A stretch of 64,000 nt of DNA from Brachybacterium endophyticum (GCF_003130585.1 NZ_QFKX01000003.1:1-64000), one strand, 5' to 3'; counted from the stretch's first letter, positions 7,033 through 21,781 are shown. Numbers and translations are program-made. Notes: a model not told the origin generated them from the sequence alone.

Positions 7033-7365
7033 TCACGCTCCGCTCAGCACCACCCGGTTGCCGTCCGGATCGATGAGCGGAAGGATGCGCGCCCCGCCCC
7101 CGGGCTGAAGACCGTCGTGCTCGATCCCCACCGAGTCCAGGCGGGCCACCTCGGCGTCGAGATCCTCGACCTCGAGCACCACCGACGACGAGCCGGCGCG
7201 TTCCGGCTCCGACCAGACCTGGAGTCCGAACGTCTCGGCGAGATGCCATTCGAGCAAGCCGGGCATCGGGCGCGCTTCCGGACCTCCGTCCAACAGCCGG
7301 GAGTACCACTCCTCGGCGCGCCCGAGATCGGTCACCGTGCACTGTCCGAGCAGTCGCGTGATCAT
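7033..7365 (-). CDS. VOC family (glyoxalase/bleomycin-resistance-like) protein
   Basis: A 110-residue single-domain vicinal-oxygen-chelate protein: CTVTDLGRAEEWYSRLLDGG at the start of the first beta-alpha-beta unit and LIDPDGNRVVLSG at the end, the usual VOC C-terminal strand. Such proteins act as dimers, either as metal-dependent enzymes or as drug-binding proteins; the function here is not predictable. It converges with marR with a gap of only 12 bases. Confidence 0.8.
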   Translation of the reverse strand: MITRLLGQCTVTDLGRAEEWYSRLLDGGPEARPMPGLLEWHLAETFGLQVWSEPERAGSSSVVLEVEDLDAEVARLDSVGIEHDGLQPGGGARILPLIDPDGNRVVLSGA

Positions 7366-7620
7366 CGAAGGCCCCTTCGCCTCGTCCTGTGGGCCTCCAT
7401 CATGCCGCCGGGTACGAGGTGATCGCAGAGAGTTCGCGGGAGGGGCGCTGGACCAGCGCTGTCATTGCTGACGGGTGGTTCCGGCCTCAGGGGAGCAGCA
7501 CCACGGGGCCGACGGCTTGCCGCTCTCGATGGAAACGTGGGGCTCGCCCCTCCCTCGGCCGCCAGGCGTGGCCTCGGCCATCAGCAGTTCCTGATGACGC
7601 ACGCCGAGGGCCCTACAGAA
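7366..7620. other. Gap without a recognised gene
   Basis: Between the VOC gene and the terminator of tRNA-Ala I see no open frame with a credible start, no RNA gene and no repeat. Confidence 0.5.
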
Positions 7621-7650
7621 GAGGCCGCTCCCCGGTGGGGAACGGCCTCT
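7621..7650 (-). terminator. Terminator downstream of tRNA-Ala
   Basis: A strong hairpin: the gaggccg / cggcctc arms are extended by TCCCC/GGGGA around a short loop. It lies just 3' of the tRNA-Ala gene on the minus strand. Confidence 0.7.
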
Positions 7651-7661
7651 GAGCTGCTACG

Positions 7662-7737
7662 TGGTGGAGACTAGGGGGATCGAACCCCTGACCTGAAGCT
7701 TGCAAAGCTACCGCTCTACCAACTGAGCTAAGTCCCC
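7662..7737 (-). tRNA. tRNA-Ala (anticodon TGC)
   Basis: 76 bases on the minus strand, with the CCA end encoded. Acceptor GGGGACT pairs with AGTCTCC (one G-U pair). The D arm AGCTCAGTTGGTAGAGC, anticodon loop CTTTGCAAG (TGC) and T arm CAGGGGTTCGATCCCCCT are all intact. It shares a short cluster with DLW-39 and tRNA-Ile, downstream of the gyrA/DUF3566 operon, as in many actinobacteria. Confidence 0.97.
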
Positions 7738-7770
7738 GTATTGGATTGTGCATCCGATCGACGTCTGGTC

Positions 7771-7920
7771 TCAGGCCTTCGGCTGCTCCTGCTCGCTGAC
7801 CCGCTCGGCCTCGGCCCACAGGTCGTTCTCGAGCTTGTCGGACTCGACCTTGCGCCACACCAGCAGACCGGCGACGGTGCTGGTGGCCAGGACCGCGGTG
7901 TAGGTCAGCAGCTTCTTCAT
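7771..7920 (-). CDS. DLW-39 family small protein
   Basis: A 49-residue protein too short for most gene callers. It opens MKKLLTYTAVLATSTVAGLL, a hydrophobic helix, followed by WRKVESDKLENDLWAEAERV. This holds the DLW motif that names the actinobacterial DLW-39 family. GGAGG lies six bases before the ATG. Relatives sit in this same position, near tRNA-Ile and tRNA-Ala downstream of gyrA. The function is unknown; a single-pass membrane protein with a short acidic cytoplasmic tail is the simplest reading. Confidence 0.9.
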   Translation of the reverse strand: MKKLLTYTAVLATSTVAGLLVWRKVESDKLENDLWAEAERVSEQEQPKA

Positions 7921-7943
7921 CGGAACCTCCGAAACAATGTGAG

Positions 7944-8017
7944 TGGGCCTAACTGGACTTGAACCAGTGACCTCTGTCTTATCAGGACAGCGCTCTAACC
8001 GACTGAGCTATAGGCCC
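7944..8017 (-). tRNA. tRNA-Ile (anticodon GAT)
   Basis: 74 bases on the minus strand. Acceptor GGGCCTA pairs with TAGGCCC, the D arm contains AGCTCAGTCGGTTAGAGC, the anticodon loop CTGATAA reads GAT, and the T arm is CACTGGTTCAAGTCCAGT. CCA is not encoded (the next bases are CTC), unlike the neighbouring tRNA-Ala. Confidence 0.97.
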
Positions 8018-8258
8018 GTGCGCCACGGTCCGGGGATCCGGTCCGTACCGACGCTCAACTCTAGCGAAGTGCGTACAGCGGCGTCCAACCGGGCCGGGAC
8101 CCTGTACCGGACGTCACAGGGGTGCGCGACGCGGTCAGCTCTGGGTTCCCAACCTCACGGTTCCATCACAGGTCTCGACGCGAGGCGGTTCGAGGCGAAG
8201 ACTCGCACCAGGAGGTCCCGGCAGACGGGGACCGGCGGACGGGGAGGAACGGCGGACC

Positions 8259-9848
8259 ATGGCAGCTCCCTCCACCCCGCACACCGCGCATCCACCACGC
8301 CCCGACGACGGCCCTCGCGACCATCTCCCCTGGTGGTCCGTCCTCGCCGGGATCGTCTCCGGGATCGTGCTGCTCGCGGTCTCCGGAGCGCTGTCCCTGG
8401 TGTTCAGCTCGTCCTCCTCGCCGCTGGTGGCGGTGGGGAGCGCCTTCGTCGACATCGTCCCGGGGTCGCTCAAGGACCTGGTGATCGGTCTGTTCGGCAC
8501 CCGCGACAAACTCGTGCTGGGCATCAGCATGCTCGTGGTCTACGCGGTGCTGACCGGGGCGGCCGGTCTGCTCGGTGCCCGCCGTCCCGTGCTCGGCGCC
8601 CTAATCCTGGTGGCCCTCGGAGCCTTCGCGGGCATCACGGTGGGCGCCCGCGCCCAGAACACCGCCGCGGACCTGATCCCCACCCTGCTCGGCACAGCGG
8701 TGGCCGTCCCGAGTCTGCTGGCGCTGCTGCGTGTTGCCCGCGCATCTCCAGCACGAGTCACCACCGCGCCCCCGTCGGCCCCTCCACGGCGGGCCGTGAT
8801 CCTGGGCAGCGGCGTTCTCGCGGCGATCCTCGCCGTCGGCGCCCAGACCGTCGCCGGCAGCCGGGAGATGGCCCGCAGGGCAGCGCAGTTCGTGCTGCCC
8901 TCCCCGGCGCACCGCGCGCGGCGGATCCCCGAGGACGCGCAGATCGACCTCGCGGGCATGCCGCCGTACCTGACGCCGAACGACGACTTCTACCGGATCG
9001 ACACCGCCCTGGCCGTGCCGCGGGTGGACCCGACCAGCTGGCAGCTGCGCATCGGCGGGATGGTCGACCACGAACTCACCCTCGACCTCGGGCAGCTGCT
9101 CGCCGAGCCGATGACCGAGACCCACGTGACGCTCACCTGCGTATCCAACACCGTCGGCGGTGACCTCGCCGGCAATGCGACCTGGCTGGGGGTGCCGGTG
9201 CGACGCCTCCTCGAGCGAGCCGGCGTGCAGGACGGTGCCGACATGGTCCTCTCCCGGTCGATCGACGGCTTCACCGCCTCCACCCCGCTCGAGGCGCTCA
9301 CCGACGACCGCGACGCGCTGATCGCCGTGGGCATGAACGGGAACCCGCTGCCGCCCGAGCACGGGTACCCGGTCCGGATGGTCGTGCCCGGTCTCTACGG
9401 CTACGTCTCGGCCACGAAGTGGCTGACGGAGATGATGGTGACCCGCTTCGCCGACGACACCGCGTACTGGACCAGTCGTGGATGGTCGGATCGCGGTCCG
9501 ATCAAGACCGCCTCGCGGATCGACGTGCCCCGAGCGCGGGCGCGTCTGGAGAGGGACGGAGAGGGCGCCGTCGTGCTCGGCGGGACCGCCTGGGCGCAGC
9601 ACCGCGGGATCACGGGCGTGCAGGTGCGGATCGACGACGGGGCGTGGAAGGACGCCCGGCTCGGCGCGGAGGTCAGCACCGACACCTGGACCCAGTGGGC
9701 TCTGCGGTGGCCCGACGCCGAGCCCGGGGAGCACACGGCGACCGTGCGCGCGATCGACAGCACCGGGGAGGTCCAGACCGCCGAGCAGGCGGATCCTGCA
9801 CCCAACGGCGCGAGCGGGTGGCACAGCGTGGACTTCACCGTGACCTGA
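8259..9848 (+). CDS. Membrane-anchored molybdopterin-dependent oxidoreductase (sulfite oxidase fold)
   Basis: 529 residues. Four hydrophobic segments fill roughly residues 25-205. A sulfite-oxidase-type molybdenum cofactor domain follows (about 220-430): SWQLRIGGMVDHELTLDLGQ, the cofactor cysteine in HVTLTCVSNTVGG (C294), and GYPVRMVVPGLYGYVSATKW. A C-terminal dimerisation domain (about 430-529) ends GWHSVDFTVT. It is predicted to oxidise or reduce a small substrate at the outer face of the membrane; the substrate is unknown. The ATG has GGAGG about 10 bases upstream (8246-8250). No redox partner gene is adjacent. Confidence 0.9.
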   Translation: MAAPSTPHTAHPPRPDDGPRDHLPWWSVLAGIVSGIVLLAVSGALSLVFSSSSSPLVAVGSAFVDIVPGSLKDLVIGLFGTRDKLVLGISMLVVYAVLTGAAGLLGARRPVLGALILVALGAFAGITVGARAQNTAADLIPTLLGTAVAVPSLLALLRVARASPARVTTAPPSAPPRRAVILGSGVLAAILAVGAQTVAGSREMARRAAQFVLPSPAHRARRIPEDAQIDLAGMPPYLTPNDDFYRIDTALAVPRVDPTSWQLRIGGMVDHELTLDLGQLLAEPMTETHVTLTCVSNTVGGDLAGNATWLGVPVRRLLERAGVQDGADMVLSRSIDGFTASTPLEALTDDRDALIAVGMNGNPLPPEHGYPVRMVVPGLYGYVSATKWLTEMMVTRFADDTAYWTSRGWSDRGPIKTASRIDVPRARARLERDGEGAVVLGGTAWAQHRGITGVQVRIDDGAWKDARLGAEVSTDTWTQWALRWPDAEPGEHTATVRAIDSTGEVQTAEQADPAPNGASGWHSVDFTVT

Positions 9849-9917
9849 GGTCCCCAGGGCTCGCCGGTCCGGACCACGCAACGTGCTCGCTCCCGACCTC
9901 TCCCGACCCTCCTCCAT

Positions 9918-9962
9918 GCGTGAACGCCCGGCACCGCTCGAGGCGGTACCGGGCGTTCACGC
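9918..9962. terminator. Bidirectional terminator between the oxidoreductase and DUF3566 genes
   Basis: Perfect 14-base arms GCGTGAACGCCCGG (9918-9931) and CCGGGCGTTCACGC (9949-9962), with an inner CCG/CGG pair, lie in the gap between two convergent genes. Confidence 0.75.
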
Positions 9963-9976
9963 GCGAGGAGGGCTGC

Positions 9977-10714
9977 TCACTCGTCGGTGAAGGTCATCTT
10001 CAGCCCGCCCAGCAGGGCGGCGACGATGTTGTAGAGGAACGCCAACAGGGTTCCCAGTGCCGTGATGATGACGATGTCCACCACGGCGGCGATGGTCGCG
10101 TAGCTGATCATCTTGGAGAACTTGAAGTAGTCCATGAACGGCAGCGGTTTGTCGTTGTTGAGGTCGCGACCGATCTCGTCGATCTTGTCCCAGATGCCGA
10201 TGACCTCGACGAGGTTCCACAGCACGGCGACCGCGACGACGGTGGCGATGCCGACGGCGATCGAGATCAGGAACGCCATCTTCATGACCGAGAAGGGGTC
10301 GATCCGCGAGAGGGTCAGGCGGATGCGGCGGGGGCCGGTGCGAGCGGTCGGGCTCGGCGCCGTCGCGGTCTTGGCCGGGGAGCGGCTCGCTCCTCGGTTC
10401 GCGCTGCTCTGACTCCGCGACGGGGCGCCCGAGGAACCGGTGCGAGCGGCGCCGGTGCTCTTCGCGCCGGTGCTGCGCGCGGCGGAGCCGCCGGCGCCGC
10501 CGCTCGAGGACGTGCCGGTCCTGCTGGAGCTCCCGGAGCCCGAGCCGCCGGTGCGGCTCGTGCCCCGCGAGGAGTCGGAGCCCTTCGAGCGCTCGGACGG
10601 CGACCCGGAGTCCGTGGTGTCATCGGTCGGGGTGAACGTCGCGGTCGGAGTCTCCTTCGAGGAGCCCGAACCACCCGGACGTGCACCGGTCGAACCGTTC
10701 TTGCTGCTTGCCAC
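9977..10714 (-). CDS. DUF3566 domain membrane protein
   Basis: 245 residues. The first 120 or so are Ser/Gly/Thr-rich and disordered. They are followed by the DUF3566 domain with two membrane segments (about 139-165 and 200-232) and the conserved RRIRLTLSRIDPFSVMKMAF and GIWDKIDEIGRDL. In actinobacteria this gene almost always follows gyrA; its role is unknown. The start is GTG 10714, with GAGGAG inside the end of gyrA, only three bases after the gyrA stop, so the two genes form one transcript. Confidence 0.9.
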   Translation of the reverse strand: MASSKNGSTGARPGGSGSSKETPTATFTPTDDTTDSGSPSERSKGSDSSRGTSRTGGSGSGSSSRTGTSSSGGAGGSAARSTGAKSTGAARTGSSGAPSRSQSSANRGASRSPAKTATAPSPTARTGPRRIRLTLSRIDPFSVMKMAFLISIAVGIATVVAVAVLWNLVEVIGIWDKIDEIGRDLNNDKPLPFMDYFKFSKMISYATIAAVVDIVIITALGTLLAFLYNIVAALLGGLKMTFTDE

Positions 10715-10717
10715 GGA

Positions 10718-13582
<2,865 letters not shown>

Positions 13583-13732
13583 CAGCGGGCGCCTTTCGTG
13601 GAGGGCCTATCGGCGGTGTCGTGGGGGCGGGCGCGGGATCGGCGGTCGCCGCCAAGGCGGCGGTCAGGGGCCGACGGGCGCCGCGGGCCGCTCGGGCCGC
13701 GCGCTGCGGGAGCACTCCCGCGCCCGGAGGGA

Positions 13733-15886
<2,154 letters not shown>

Positions 15887-16340
15887 GTCGGGGTTCGCTC
15901 CTCGGGTCTCGATGCACCGGGATCAGGGGCCCCAATGGGGTACCGATCTCGCTGCCGTGCCTGCCGGCCGGGCTCGAGGCACGAATCCGGCGCACCCGAG
16001 GCATCACGACACGTGGACCGTGCGTTGACCAGGGGCGACCCGAGTCCCCGACGCGTGCCGACGGCTCGTGATCCGCGGCCGAGAGCGTCTCCGACCGAAC
16101 CCTTTCATTCTAGCGGATCAGAGGCCCCGATTCACGCTCCTGTCCCGGATTATGGGGACGGATCGCGCGCCCAAGTGCCTCTAGGAGGCTCTGGGACGCA
16201 CCTGGGAGTGCACAGGGGTGGTGGATATGAGGGCCGGTACGCCCTCGGGGCCGTTGACGCGTCTGGAGGGCGTCTGGCACTTCGGGAACGGGGCGCCGGT
16301 GCGAGGGTCGTCGGCAGAACAGCTCCACGACCGCCGGGCC
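15887..16340 (-). promoter_or_regulatory. gyrB upstream region with candidate promoter
   Basis: This 450-base gap between dciA and gyrB holds no credible gene. On the minus strand TAGAAT (16107-16112) is a good -10 and would give a gyrB leader of about 215 bases. I find no convincing -35. A long leader would fit supercoiling-sensitive control of gyrase, but that is inference. Confidence 0.4.
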
Positions 16341-17123
16341 TCACCCGTACGTGTCGCGCGGCCCGCGCCAGGTGACGGTGCGTCGGCCGCGCTTCCAGGA
16401 GCGCTCGGCCGCGGCGGGTCCGCTCACGCGCAGCTCGGAGACGACATGGGCACCCACGTGCTCCTCGATCGTCGAGATCAGGCGAGGGCTGAGCATGCGG
16501 ATCTGGGTCGCCCAGGCGGACGAGCTCGCGGAGACCACGAGCACGCCGTCCTCGAGGGAGACCGGTGTGCAGTGCTCGGCGACGCTGGGGCCCACGATCT
16601 CGTCCCATTCCTCCAGGACACGACCGGAGTTCATGCCCTCGACCCAGCCCAGGTCACCCAGCACGCGCCGCATGACCGTCTCGAGGCCCTGGGGATCGCG
16701 CGGGTCGGGGCGGGACCCCGAGTACCCGGGCGTGCTGCGAGCCCGGCGCTCGTGCAGGCCCTGGGTCTTCGCGGAGATCGGGAACAGTCCGCGGTCCCGG
16801 GCCGCTGCGCGCGAGCGGTTCACCGTCCGCCGGGCCAGTTCGAACGAGTCGTCGCTGCGCGGCAGCTCGGGAGGATCCACCGGCTCCTCGGACTCGGAGC
16901 CTTCCTGACCACGGCGTGCGCCGCCCGGGGCGGACGATCCCCGCGCCGCGGCCGGCCCCTCCGGTTCGTCGTCCGAGGTCGCCGCCGGCACGGTGCGGCC
17001 GCCTCCGCTGCGCCGCGGGGTGCGTTCATTCAGCGCTCGGCGACGCTCCTCCTGGGCGGCGCGCTCGCGCCAGGTGCCCAGGTCGTAGGGGTTCGGGACC
17101 GACGGTCCGCTGCCGCTCACCAC
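16341..17123 (-). CDS. dciA: DciA family replicative helicase loader/regulator (DUF721)
   Basis: 260 residues. The N-terminal 140 are charged and disordered. The C-terminal DUF721/DciA domain (about 150-245) reads LGDLGWVEGMNSGRVLEEWD, then EIVGPSVAEHCTPVSLEDGV and ATQIRMLSPRLI. DciA proteins interact with the replicative helicase DnaB and help its loading at the origin in bacteria lacking DnaC. It starts at GTG 17123 or GTG 17120, overlapping the recF stop, so translation is probably coupled to recF. Its place after recF is the standard actinobacterial order. Confidence 0.9.
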   Translation of the reverse strand: MVSGSGPSVPNPYDLGTWRERAAQEERRRALNERTPRRSGGGRTVPAATSDDEPEGPAAARGSSAPGGARRGQEGSESEEPVDPPELPRSDDSFELARRTVNRSRAAARDRGLFPISAKTQGLHERRARSTPGYSGSRPDPRDPQGLETVMRRVLGDLGWVEGMNSGRVLEEWDEIVGPSVAEHCTPVSLEDGVLVVSASSSAWATQIRMLSPRLISTIEEHVGAHVVSELRVSGPAAAERSWKRGRRTVTWRGPRDTYG

Positions 17124-18394
17124 GAGCTGCCTCCGCCGTGATGCAGTGTCCCCTCGCGCACGCGCGCCTGCCCGAGCTCGACGTCGACCACGTGGATCTC
17201 GCCCTCGAGCGAATCGGGGATGTCGGAGTCGTTCGCGGTCGTGATCAGGACCTGGGAGGCGTCGGTGACGATGCGGCCCAGACGTTCGCGACGGCTGGTG
17301 TCGAGCTCGCTGAAGACGTCGTCGAGCACGAGGATCGGTTCGCCGTCGCCCAGGTCGCCCTCCTCGAGCCGCAGCAGGTCGTAGGAGCCCAGTCGCAGCG
17401 CGAGGGCGAGGGACCAGGACTCGCCGTGGCTCGCGTAGCCCTTGGCGGGGAAGCCGTGCAGACGGATCTCCAGGTCGTCGCGATGCGGGCCGACAAGGGT
17501 GACGCCCCGGTCGATCTCCTCCTCACGTCTGGCGACCGCCTCGGCGAGCAGGGCGTCGTGGATCTCCTGGAGGCCTGGCAGTTCGCCGTCGGGCGTGTCC
17601 AGGGTGTCCAGGACGGTGGACCGGTAGCCGACGTCGGCCGGGGAGTCGACGCTCCCGCGCTGGTCGGGCGGGAGGTCGAGGGAGGACTCGGCACCCGCTT
17701 CGGTCGCGACCCGCAGGTAGGAGTAGCCGACGTGGGGTCGCAGACGGTTCACGAGGTGGACCCGGGCGCGCAGGAGCTCGGCCCCGGTGCGCGCGAGCTG
17801 GGCGTCCCAGACCTCGAGGGTGGAGGCCGCGGCCTCCTCCGGATCCAGACCGCCGACGGATCGGCCGGCGCCGCCGCGACGCATGCTGCGCATCTGCTTC
17901 AGCAATCCGGTGCGCTGCTTGACCACGCGGTCGTAGTCGGCCTTCACCCCGGCGAACCGGGGCGCGATCAGGAACAGCAGCTCGTCGAGGAAACGCCGCC
18001 GACCCTCCGGATCGGCCTTGACCAGGCCCAGGTCCTCGGGGGCGAAGAGCACGGCACGGACCTCTCCGAGGAGGTCCCGCAGACGGTTCAGCGAGGCACC
18101 CTGCACGCGCGCCCGATTGGACTTGCCGGGGGTGATCTGCAGATCGACCTGCAGATCGCGCCCGGCGCGCACGAAGGCGGCATGGATGATCGCCGTGGTC
18201 GCCCCGCGGCGCACGAGCGCCGTGTCGTGCGGGACCCGATGACTCGAGAGGGTCGAGAGGTACCAGAGCGATTCGACGATGTTGGTCTTGCCCTGGCCGT
18301 TGGGGCCGACGAACACGGTCACGCCGCTCGCCAGCGGCAGCTCGAGGTGCTCGTAGGAGCGGAAGTCGGTGAGATCGAGGGAGGTCAGATGCAC
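17117..18394 (-). CDS. recF: DNA replication and repair protein RecF
   Basis: 425 residues of the SMC-like ABC ATPase family. The N-terminus MHLTSLDLTDFRSYEHLELP is typical. Walker A is GPNGQGKTN (about residues 30-38), the ABC signature lies in the GESWSLALALRLG region, and Walker B is ILVLDDVFSELD. RecF binds single-strand gaps and helps RecO/RecR load RecA. It starts at GTG 18394, with GAGGTGAT upstream, 20 bases after the dnaN stop. There is no gnd gene between dnaN and recF, unlike some actinobacteria. Confidence 0.97.
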   Translation of the reverse strand: MHLTSLDLTDFRSYEHLELPLASGVTVFVGPNGQGKTNIVESLWYLSTLSSHRVPHDTALVRRGATTAIIHAAFVRAGRDLQVDLQITPGKSNRARVQGASLNRLRDLLGEVRAVLFAPEDLGLVKADPEGRRRFLDELLFLIAPRFAGVKADYDRVVKQRTGLLKQMRSMRRGGAGRSVGGLDPEEAAASTLEVWDAQLARTGAELLRARVHLVNRLRPHVGYSYLRVATEAGAESSLDLPPDQRGSVDSPADVGYRSTVLDTLDTPDGELPGLQEIHDALLAEAVARREEEIDRGVTLVGPHRDDLEIRLHGFPAKGYASHGESWSLALALRLGSYDLLRLEEGDLGDGEPILVLDDVFSELDTSRRERLGRIVTDASQVLITTANDSDIPDSLEGEIHVVDVELGQARVREGTLHHGGGSSW

Positions 18395-18414
18395 GGGAGC
18401 ATCACCTCACCCGC

Positions 18415-19539
18415 TCAGATCCGCATCGGCATGATCAGGTACTTGTAGTCGCCGTCGGCGTCGCCCTCGAGGGACTCCTGGCCGCTCATCACGGAGGGCT
18501 TGATGGAGTCGGTGAACGTCAGCCGCGCGAAGTCCTCGCCGAGGGCGCTGAGGCCGTCGAGCAGGAAGCCGGAGTTGAAGCCGACCACGAGCTCTTCGCC
18601 CTCGAGCTGCGCCTCGAGGGACTCGGAGGCCTGGGCGTCGTCCCCGGCGCCGGCCTCGAGGGTCACGTTGCCCTCGGTGAAGGAGAAGCGCACGGGGGTG
18701 TTGCGCTCGGCGACCAGGGAGACGCGCTTGACGGCGTCGATGAGGGGCGCGGTCGCGACCACCGCGGTGATCGGGGTGGAGCCGGGGAACAGACGGCGCA
18801 CGGGCGGGTAGTCCCCGTCGACCAGCGTGGAGGTGGTGCGGCGGCCGCCGGCCTCGAAGCCGATCAGGTTCGCCGAGGACTCCTCGGAGATGGCGACGTC
18901 GACGCTTCCGCCGGTCGCGAGCGAACGGGCGACCTCCTGGAGGGTCCGGGCGCGCACCAGGGCGGTGATCTCGAGGTCGGGCCGCGAGGGTCGCCAGGTG
19001 ATCTCGCTCATGGCGAGGCGGTAGCGGTCGGTCGCCATCAGGGTCATCTTCTCGCCGACGATCTCGACGCGGACGCCGGTCAGCAGCGGGAGGGTGTCGT
19101 CCTTGGAGGCGGCGACGGTGACCTGCGAGATCGCTTCGGCGAAGACGTCGGCCGGGATCGATCCCGCGACGGGCGGCATCTCGGGGAGCTGCGGGTACTC
19201 CTCGACGGGCAGGGTGGCCAGCGAGAACGCGGCGCTGCCGCAGCGCACCTCGACCTTGGTGCCCACGAGCTCGATCGAGACGTCCTTGTTGGGCAGCGAG
19301 CGCACGATGTCCGAGAGCATGCGGCCCTGGACGAGGACCTCGCCGGGCACCTCGACCTCGGCGGGAAGGGTGATCTGCGCGCTGACCTCGTAGTCGAAGG
19401 TCGAGAGCAGCAGTTCGCCCGAGCCCTGGGCGAGGATGCGCACCCCCTGCAGGATCGGCATCGCGGGCCGGACGGGGAGCGTACGGGTCGCCCAGGTGAC
19501 GGCGTCACCCAGGACGCCGCGATCGAGGTGGAACTTCAC
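18415..19539 (-). CDS. dnaN: DNA polymerase III sliding clamp (beta subunit)
   Basis: 374 residues. The N-terminus MKFHLDRGVLGDAVTWATRT and the central PVRPAMPILQGVRI are typical of the beta clamp; the C-terminus YKYLIMPMRI matches the conserved end. Three repeated clamp domains are spanned. It forms a ring dimer that tethers polymerase to DNA. I place the start at GTG 19539, 12-15 bases after an AAGGAG; the frame stays open to 19656, but that part has no homology. It is transcribed with recF and dciA. Confidence 0.97.
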   Translation of the reverse strand: MKFHLDRGVLGDAVTWATRTLPVRPAMPILQGVRILAQGSGELLLSTFDYEVSAQITLPAEVEVPGEVLVQGRMLSDIVRSLPNKDVSIELVGTKVEVRCGSAAFSLATLPVEEYPQLPEMPPVAGSIPADVFAEAISQVTVAASKDDTLPLLTGVRVEIVGEKMTLMATDRYRLAMSEITWRPSRPDLEITALVRARTLQEVARSLATGGSVDVAISEESSANLIGFEAGGRRTTSTLVDGDYPPVRRLFPGSTPITAVVATAPLIDAVKRVSLVAERNTPVRFSFTEGNVTLEAGAGDDAQASESLEAQLEGEELVVGFNSGFLLDGLSALGEDFARLTFTDSIKPSVMSGQESLEGDADGDYKYLIMPMRI

Positions 19540-20059
19540 CGTTGCCACTCCTTCGCAGGTGGTCGAGGTCCATGTCGGGAAGATCGCGCCCCGAGATCCT
19601 CGGATCCCCAGGGCGCGGACGTCAGCGTAGCCGTTCGGAGGCACTTCTCGCGACACACCGAATCACACGCTTGACATTCACTGCCCGGATCGCACGGGGC
19701 TCGGAGGCGACGTCCGCGGAGCACGGGACGCCCACTTCTCCACATCAGCAGCGGAACAAGAACAGGATTCCTCTTCTTCACGGCTGTTGATGTCGTGGAA
19801 AACCTGCATCACTGCAGGACACACCCACGAACCTCATCGTGAACGACACGTTGACGACAGTCAGGACGTTGTGGGAGCTCTGTGCACAAACGCCCGATAC
19901 GGGCGCTCAGGACGCTCAGAACCGTGCACACCGTCCCCTGCGGGAACGCTCGTCGCTCCACATTGTCCACATAGTTGTTCACACTGGGGACAGAGTCGCC
20001 ACGACCAGCCATGTGATCCCGGTACGACTCCGAGGAGCCTCGAACCGGCCCAGGAACCC
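19540..20059. other. dnaA-dnaN intergenic region with degenerate DnaA boxes (candidate oriC)
   Basis: This 520-base gap has no gene. DnaA-box-like sites on the plus strand are TTCTCCACA (19736-19744), TTGTCCACA (19963-19971) and TTGTTCACA (19975-19983). On the minus strand there are TTTTCCACG (19794-19802) and TTGTGCACA (19881-19889). The stretch 19750-19805 is clearly richer in A and T than its surroundings. In many actinobacteria oriC lies exactly here, so this remains the default candidate even though no box is perfect. Confidence 0.55.
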
Positions 20060-21781
20060 TCAGGCGTCCTTCGAGCTCGAGTTCTTGATCCTGGCGGTCA
20101 GCTCCGTCACCTGGTTGAAGATCGCCCGACGTTCCTTCATGAGCTCGGAGATCTTCTTGTTCGCATGCATGACGGTGGTGTGGTCACGCCCGCCGAACTC
20201 CTCGCCGATGCGGATCAGCGGCATGTCGGTGAGCTCACGGCACAGGTACATGGCGATCTGTCGAGCGGTGACGAGGATCCTGGTGCGGGCACCGCCGGTG
20301 ATCTGGTCGACCTGCAGACCGAAGTACGCGGCGGTCTGGGCGATGATCGTCGAGGCGGTGACCTCGGCGCCGTCGTCGTGGGCGAGGAGGTCCTTGAGCA
20401 CGCTCTCGGCGAGGGAGACGTCCATCGGCTGCCGGGACAGCGAGTGCAGGGCCTGGACGCGGATCAGTGCGCCCTCGAGCTCACGGATGTTGGTGGAGAT
20501 GCGCGAGGCGATGTACTCCAGGACGTCCCGGGGGACCTCCTTGGTGCCCTCCATCTCGACCTTCTTGCGGAGGATCGCGATGCGGGTCTCGAGGTCCGGC
20601 GGCTGCACGTCCGTCATCAGCCCCATCTCGAAGCGGGAGCGCATGCGGTCCTCGAAGCCTCCGAGCTGCTTGGGCGGCAGGTCGGAGGTGATCACGATCT
20701 GCTTGTCGGCGTTGTGCAGCGTGTTGAACGTATGGAAGAAGGCCTCCATCGTCTCGGGCGCCCGCTGCAGGAACTGGATGTCGTCGATGAGCAGGATGTC
20801 GATGTCGCGGTAGCGGCGGTGGAACTCCTGAGCCTTGCCGAACTGACCGGACTGCACGGAGTTGATGAAGTCGTTGGTGAACTCCTCCGAGTTCACGTAC
20901 CGCACCTCGACGCCCGGGTACAGCGACTGCGCATAGTGCCCGACGGCGTGCAGCAGGTGGGTCTTGCCCAGTCCCGACCCGCCGTAGATGAACAGGGGGT
21001 TGTAGGCGCGAGCAGGGGCCTCGGCGACGGCCGAGGCGGCGGCCTGGGCGAAGCGGTTGGAAGAGCCGATCACGAAGGTGTCGAAGGTGTACTTCGCGTT
21101 CAGCCGGGAGTCCGAACCGAGGGTGGACTCCTCGTCGTCCGGTGGCGGCGTCGCGGAGGTGGTCGCCCGAGCGGCAGAGGGGAACGAGTAGCTCGCCCGC
21201 CCGGCGGGGGCGGCATCCTCCGCCGACGGGGCGGTGCTCTCACGAGCGGCCCACTCGGGATCCTGCCGGCCCAGCCGGGGGGCGTCGTCGTTCGGGGCCG
21301 TCCCGCGCTGCTGCCACGCGGGCTCTCCCGGTTCGGCCGAGGACTGCCCGGATCGAGGGGCCAGGGAGGAGCGCTCGTCGGCGTCCGTGCGGGGCTCCGA
21401 GGCCGACGGACGCGTCGAGTTATCCACAACCGGGTCCACAGTCGCGGTGGACGCGTCGGCCGTGGCGCGGGGTGCGGCCGGCGCGCCGCGCACGGGCTCC
21501 GGGTCGTCCTCGAACAGGGACTCGTCGACGGTGACCGCGAACCGGGTCTCCCGACCCGTGGCCTCGCACAGCGCCTCCTTCAGAGCACCGGCGATGCGCT
21601 GCTCGAAGAGGTCCTTCGCCCAGGTGGAAGGGGCCGCGACCAGTGCGGTGTCCGCCACGACGGCCATCAGTCGGGAGAGGGTCAGGAACGCCATCGCGCG
21701 TTCGCTGACGTTCTCGTCGCGACGGAGGATCCGCAGGGTCTCCTCCCAGGTCGCGTCGTAGTCGACCGATGTCTCGTCCAT
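20060..21781 (-). CDS. dnaA: Chromosomal replication initiator DnaA
   Basis: 573 residues. Domain I (about 1-85) is followed by an unusually long Pro/Ala/Arg/Ser-rich linker (about 90-225). The AAA+ domain has Walker [16 protein letters not shown] (about residue 265) and Walker [12 protein letters not shown] (about 328). The C-terminal DNA-binding domain carries the DnaA signature [15 protein letters not shown] (about 530-545). DnaA-ATP binds TTATCCACA boxes and melts oriC. A perfect box (21420-21428) lies inside its own linker-coding region. It is divergent from rpmH, and the gap between them contains further boxes. Confidence 0.98.
   Translation of the reverse strand: MDETSVDYDATWEETLRILRRDENVSERAMAFLTLSRLMAVVADTALVAAPSTWAKDLFEQRIAGALKEALCEATGRETRFAVTVDESLFEDDPEPVRGAPAAPRATADASTATVDPVVDNSTRPSASEPRTDADERSSLAPRSGQSSAEPGEPAWQQRGTAPNDDAPRLGRQDPEWAARESTAPSAEDAAPAGRASYSFPSAARATTSATPPPDDEESTLGSDSRLNAKYTFDTFVIGSSNRFAQAAASAVAEAPARAYNPLFIYGGSGLGKTHLLHAVGHYAQSLYPGVEVRYVNSEEFTNDFINSVQSGQFGKAQEFHRRYRDIDILLIDDIQFLQRAPETMEAFFHTFNTLHNADKQIVITSDLPPKQLGGFEDRMRSRFEMGLMTDVQPPDLETRIAILRKKVEMEGTKEVPRDVLEYIASRISTNIRELEGALIRVQALHSLSRQPMDVSLAESVLKDLLAHDDGAEVTASTIIAQTAAYFGLQVDQITGGARTRILVTARQIAMYLCRELTDMPLIRIGEEFGGRDHTTVMHANKKISELMKERRAIFNQVTELTARIKNSSSKDA
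21420..21428 (+). promoter_or_regulatory. Perfect DnaA box inside dnaA
   Basis: TTATCCACA matches the DnaA consensus exactly. It lies in the dnaA linker-coding segment, where the gene reads VVDNS. It may be chance, or it may serve autoregulation or DnaA binding near the origin. Confidence 0.5.
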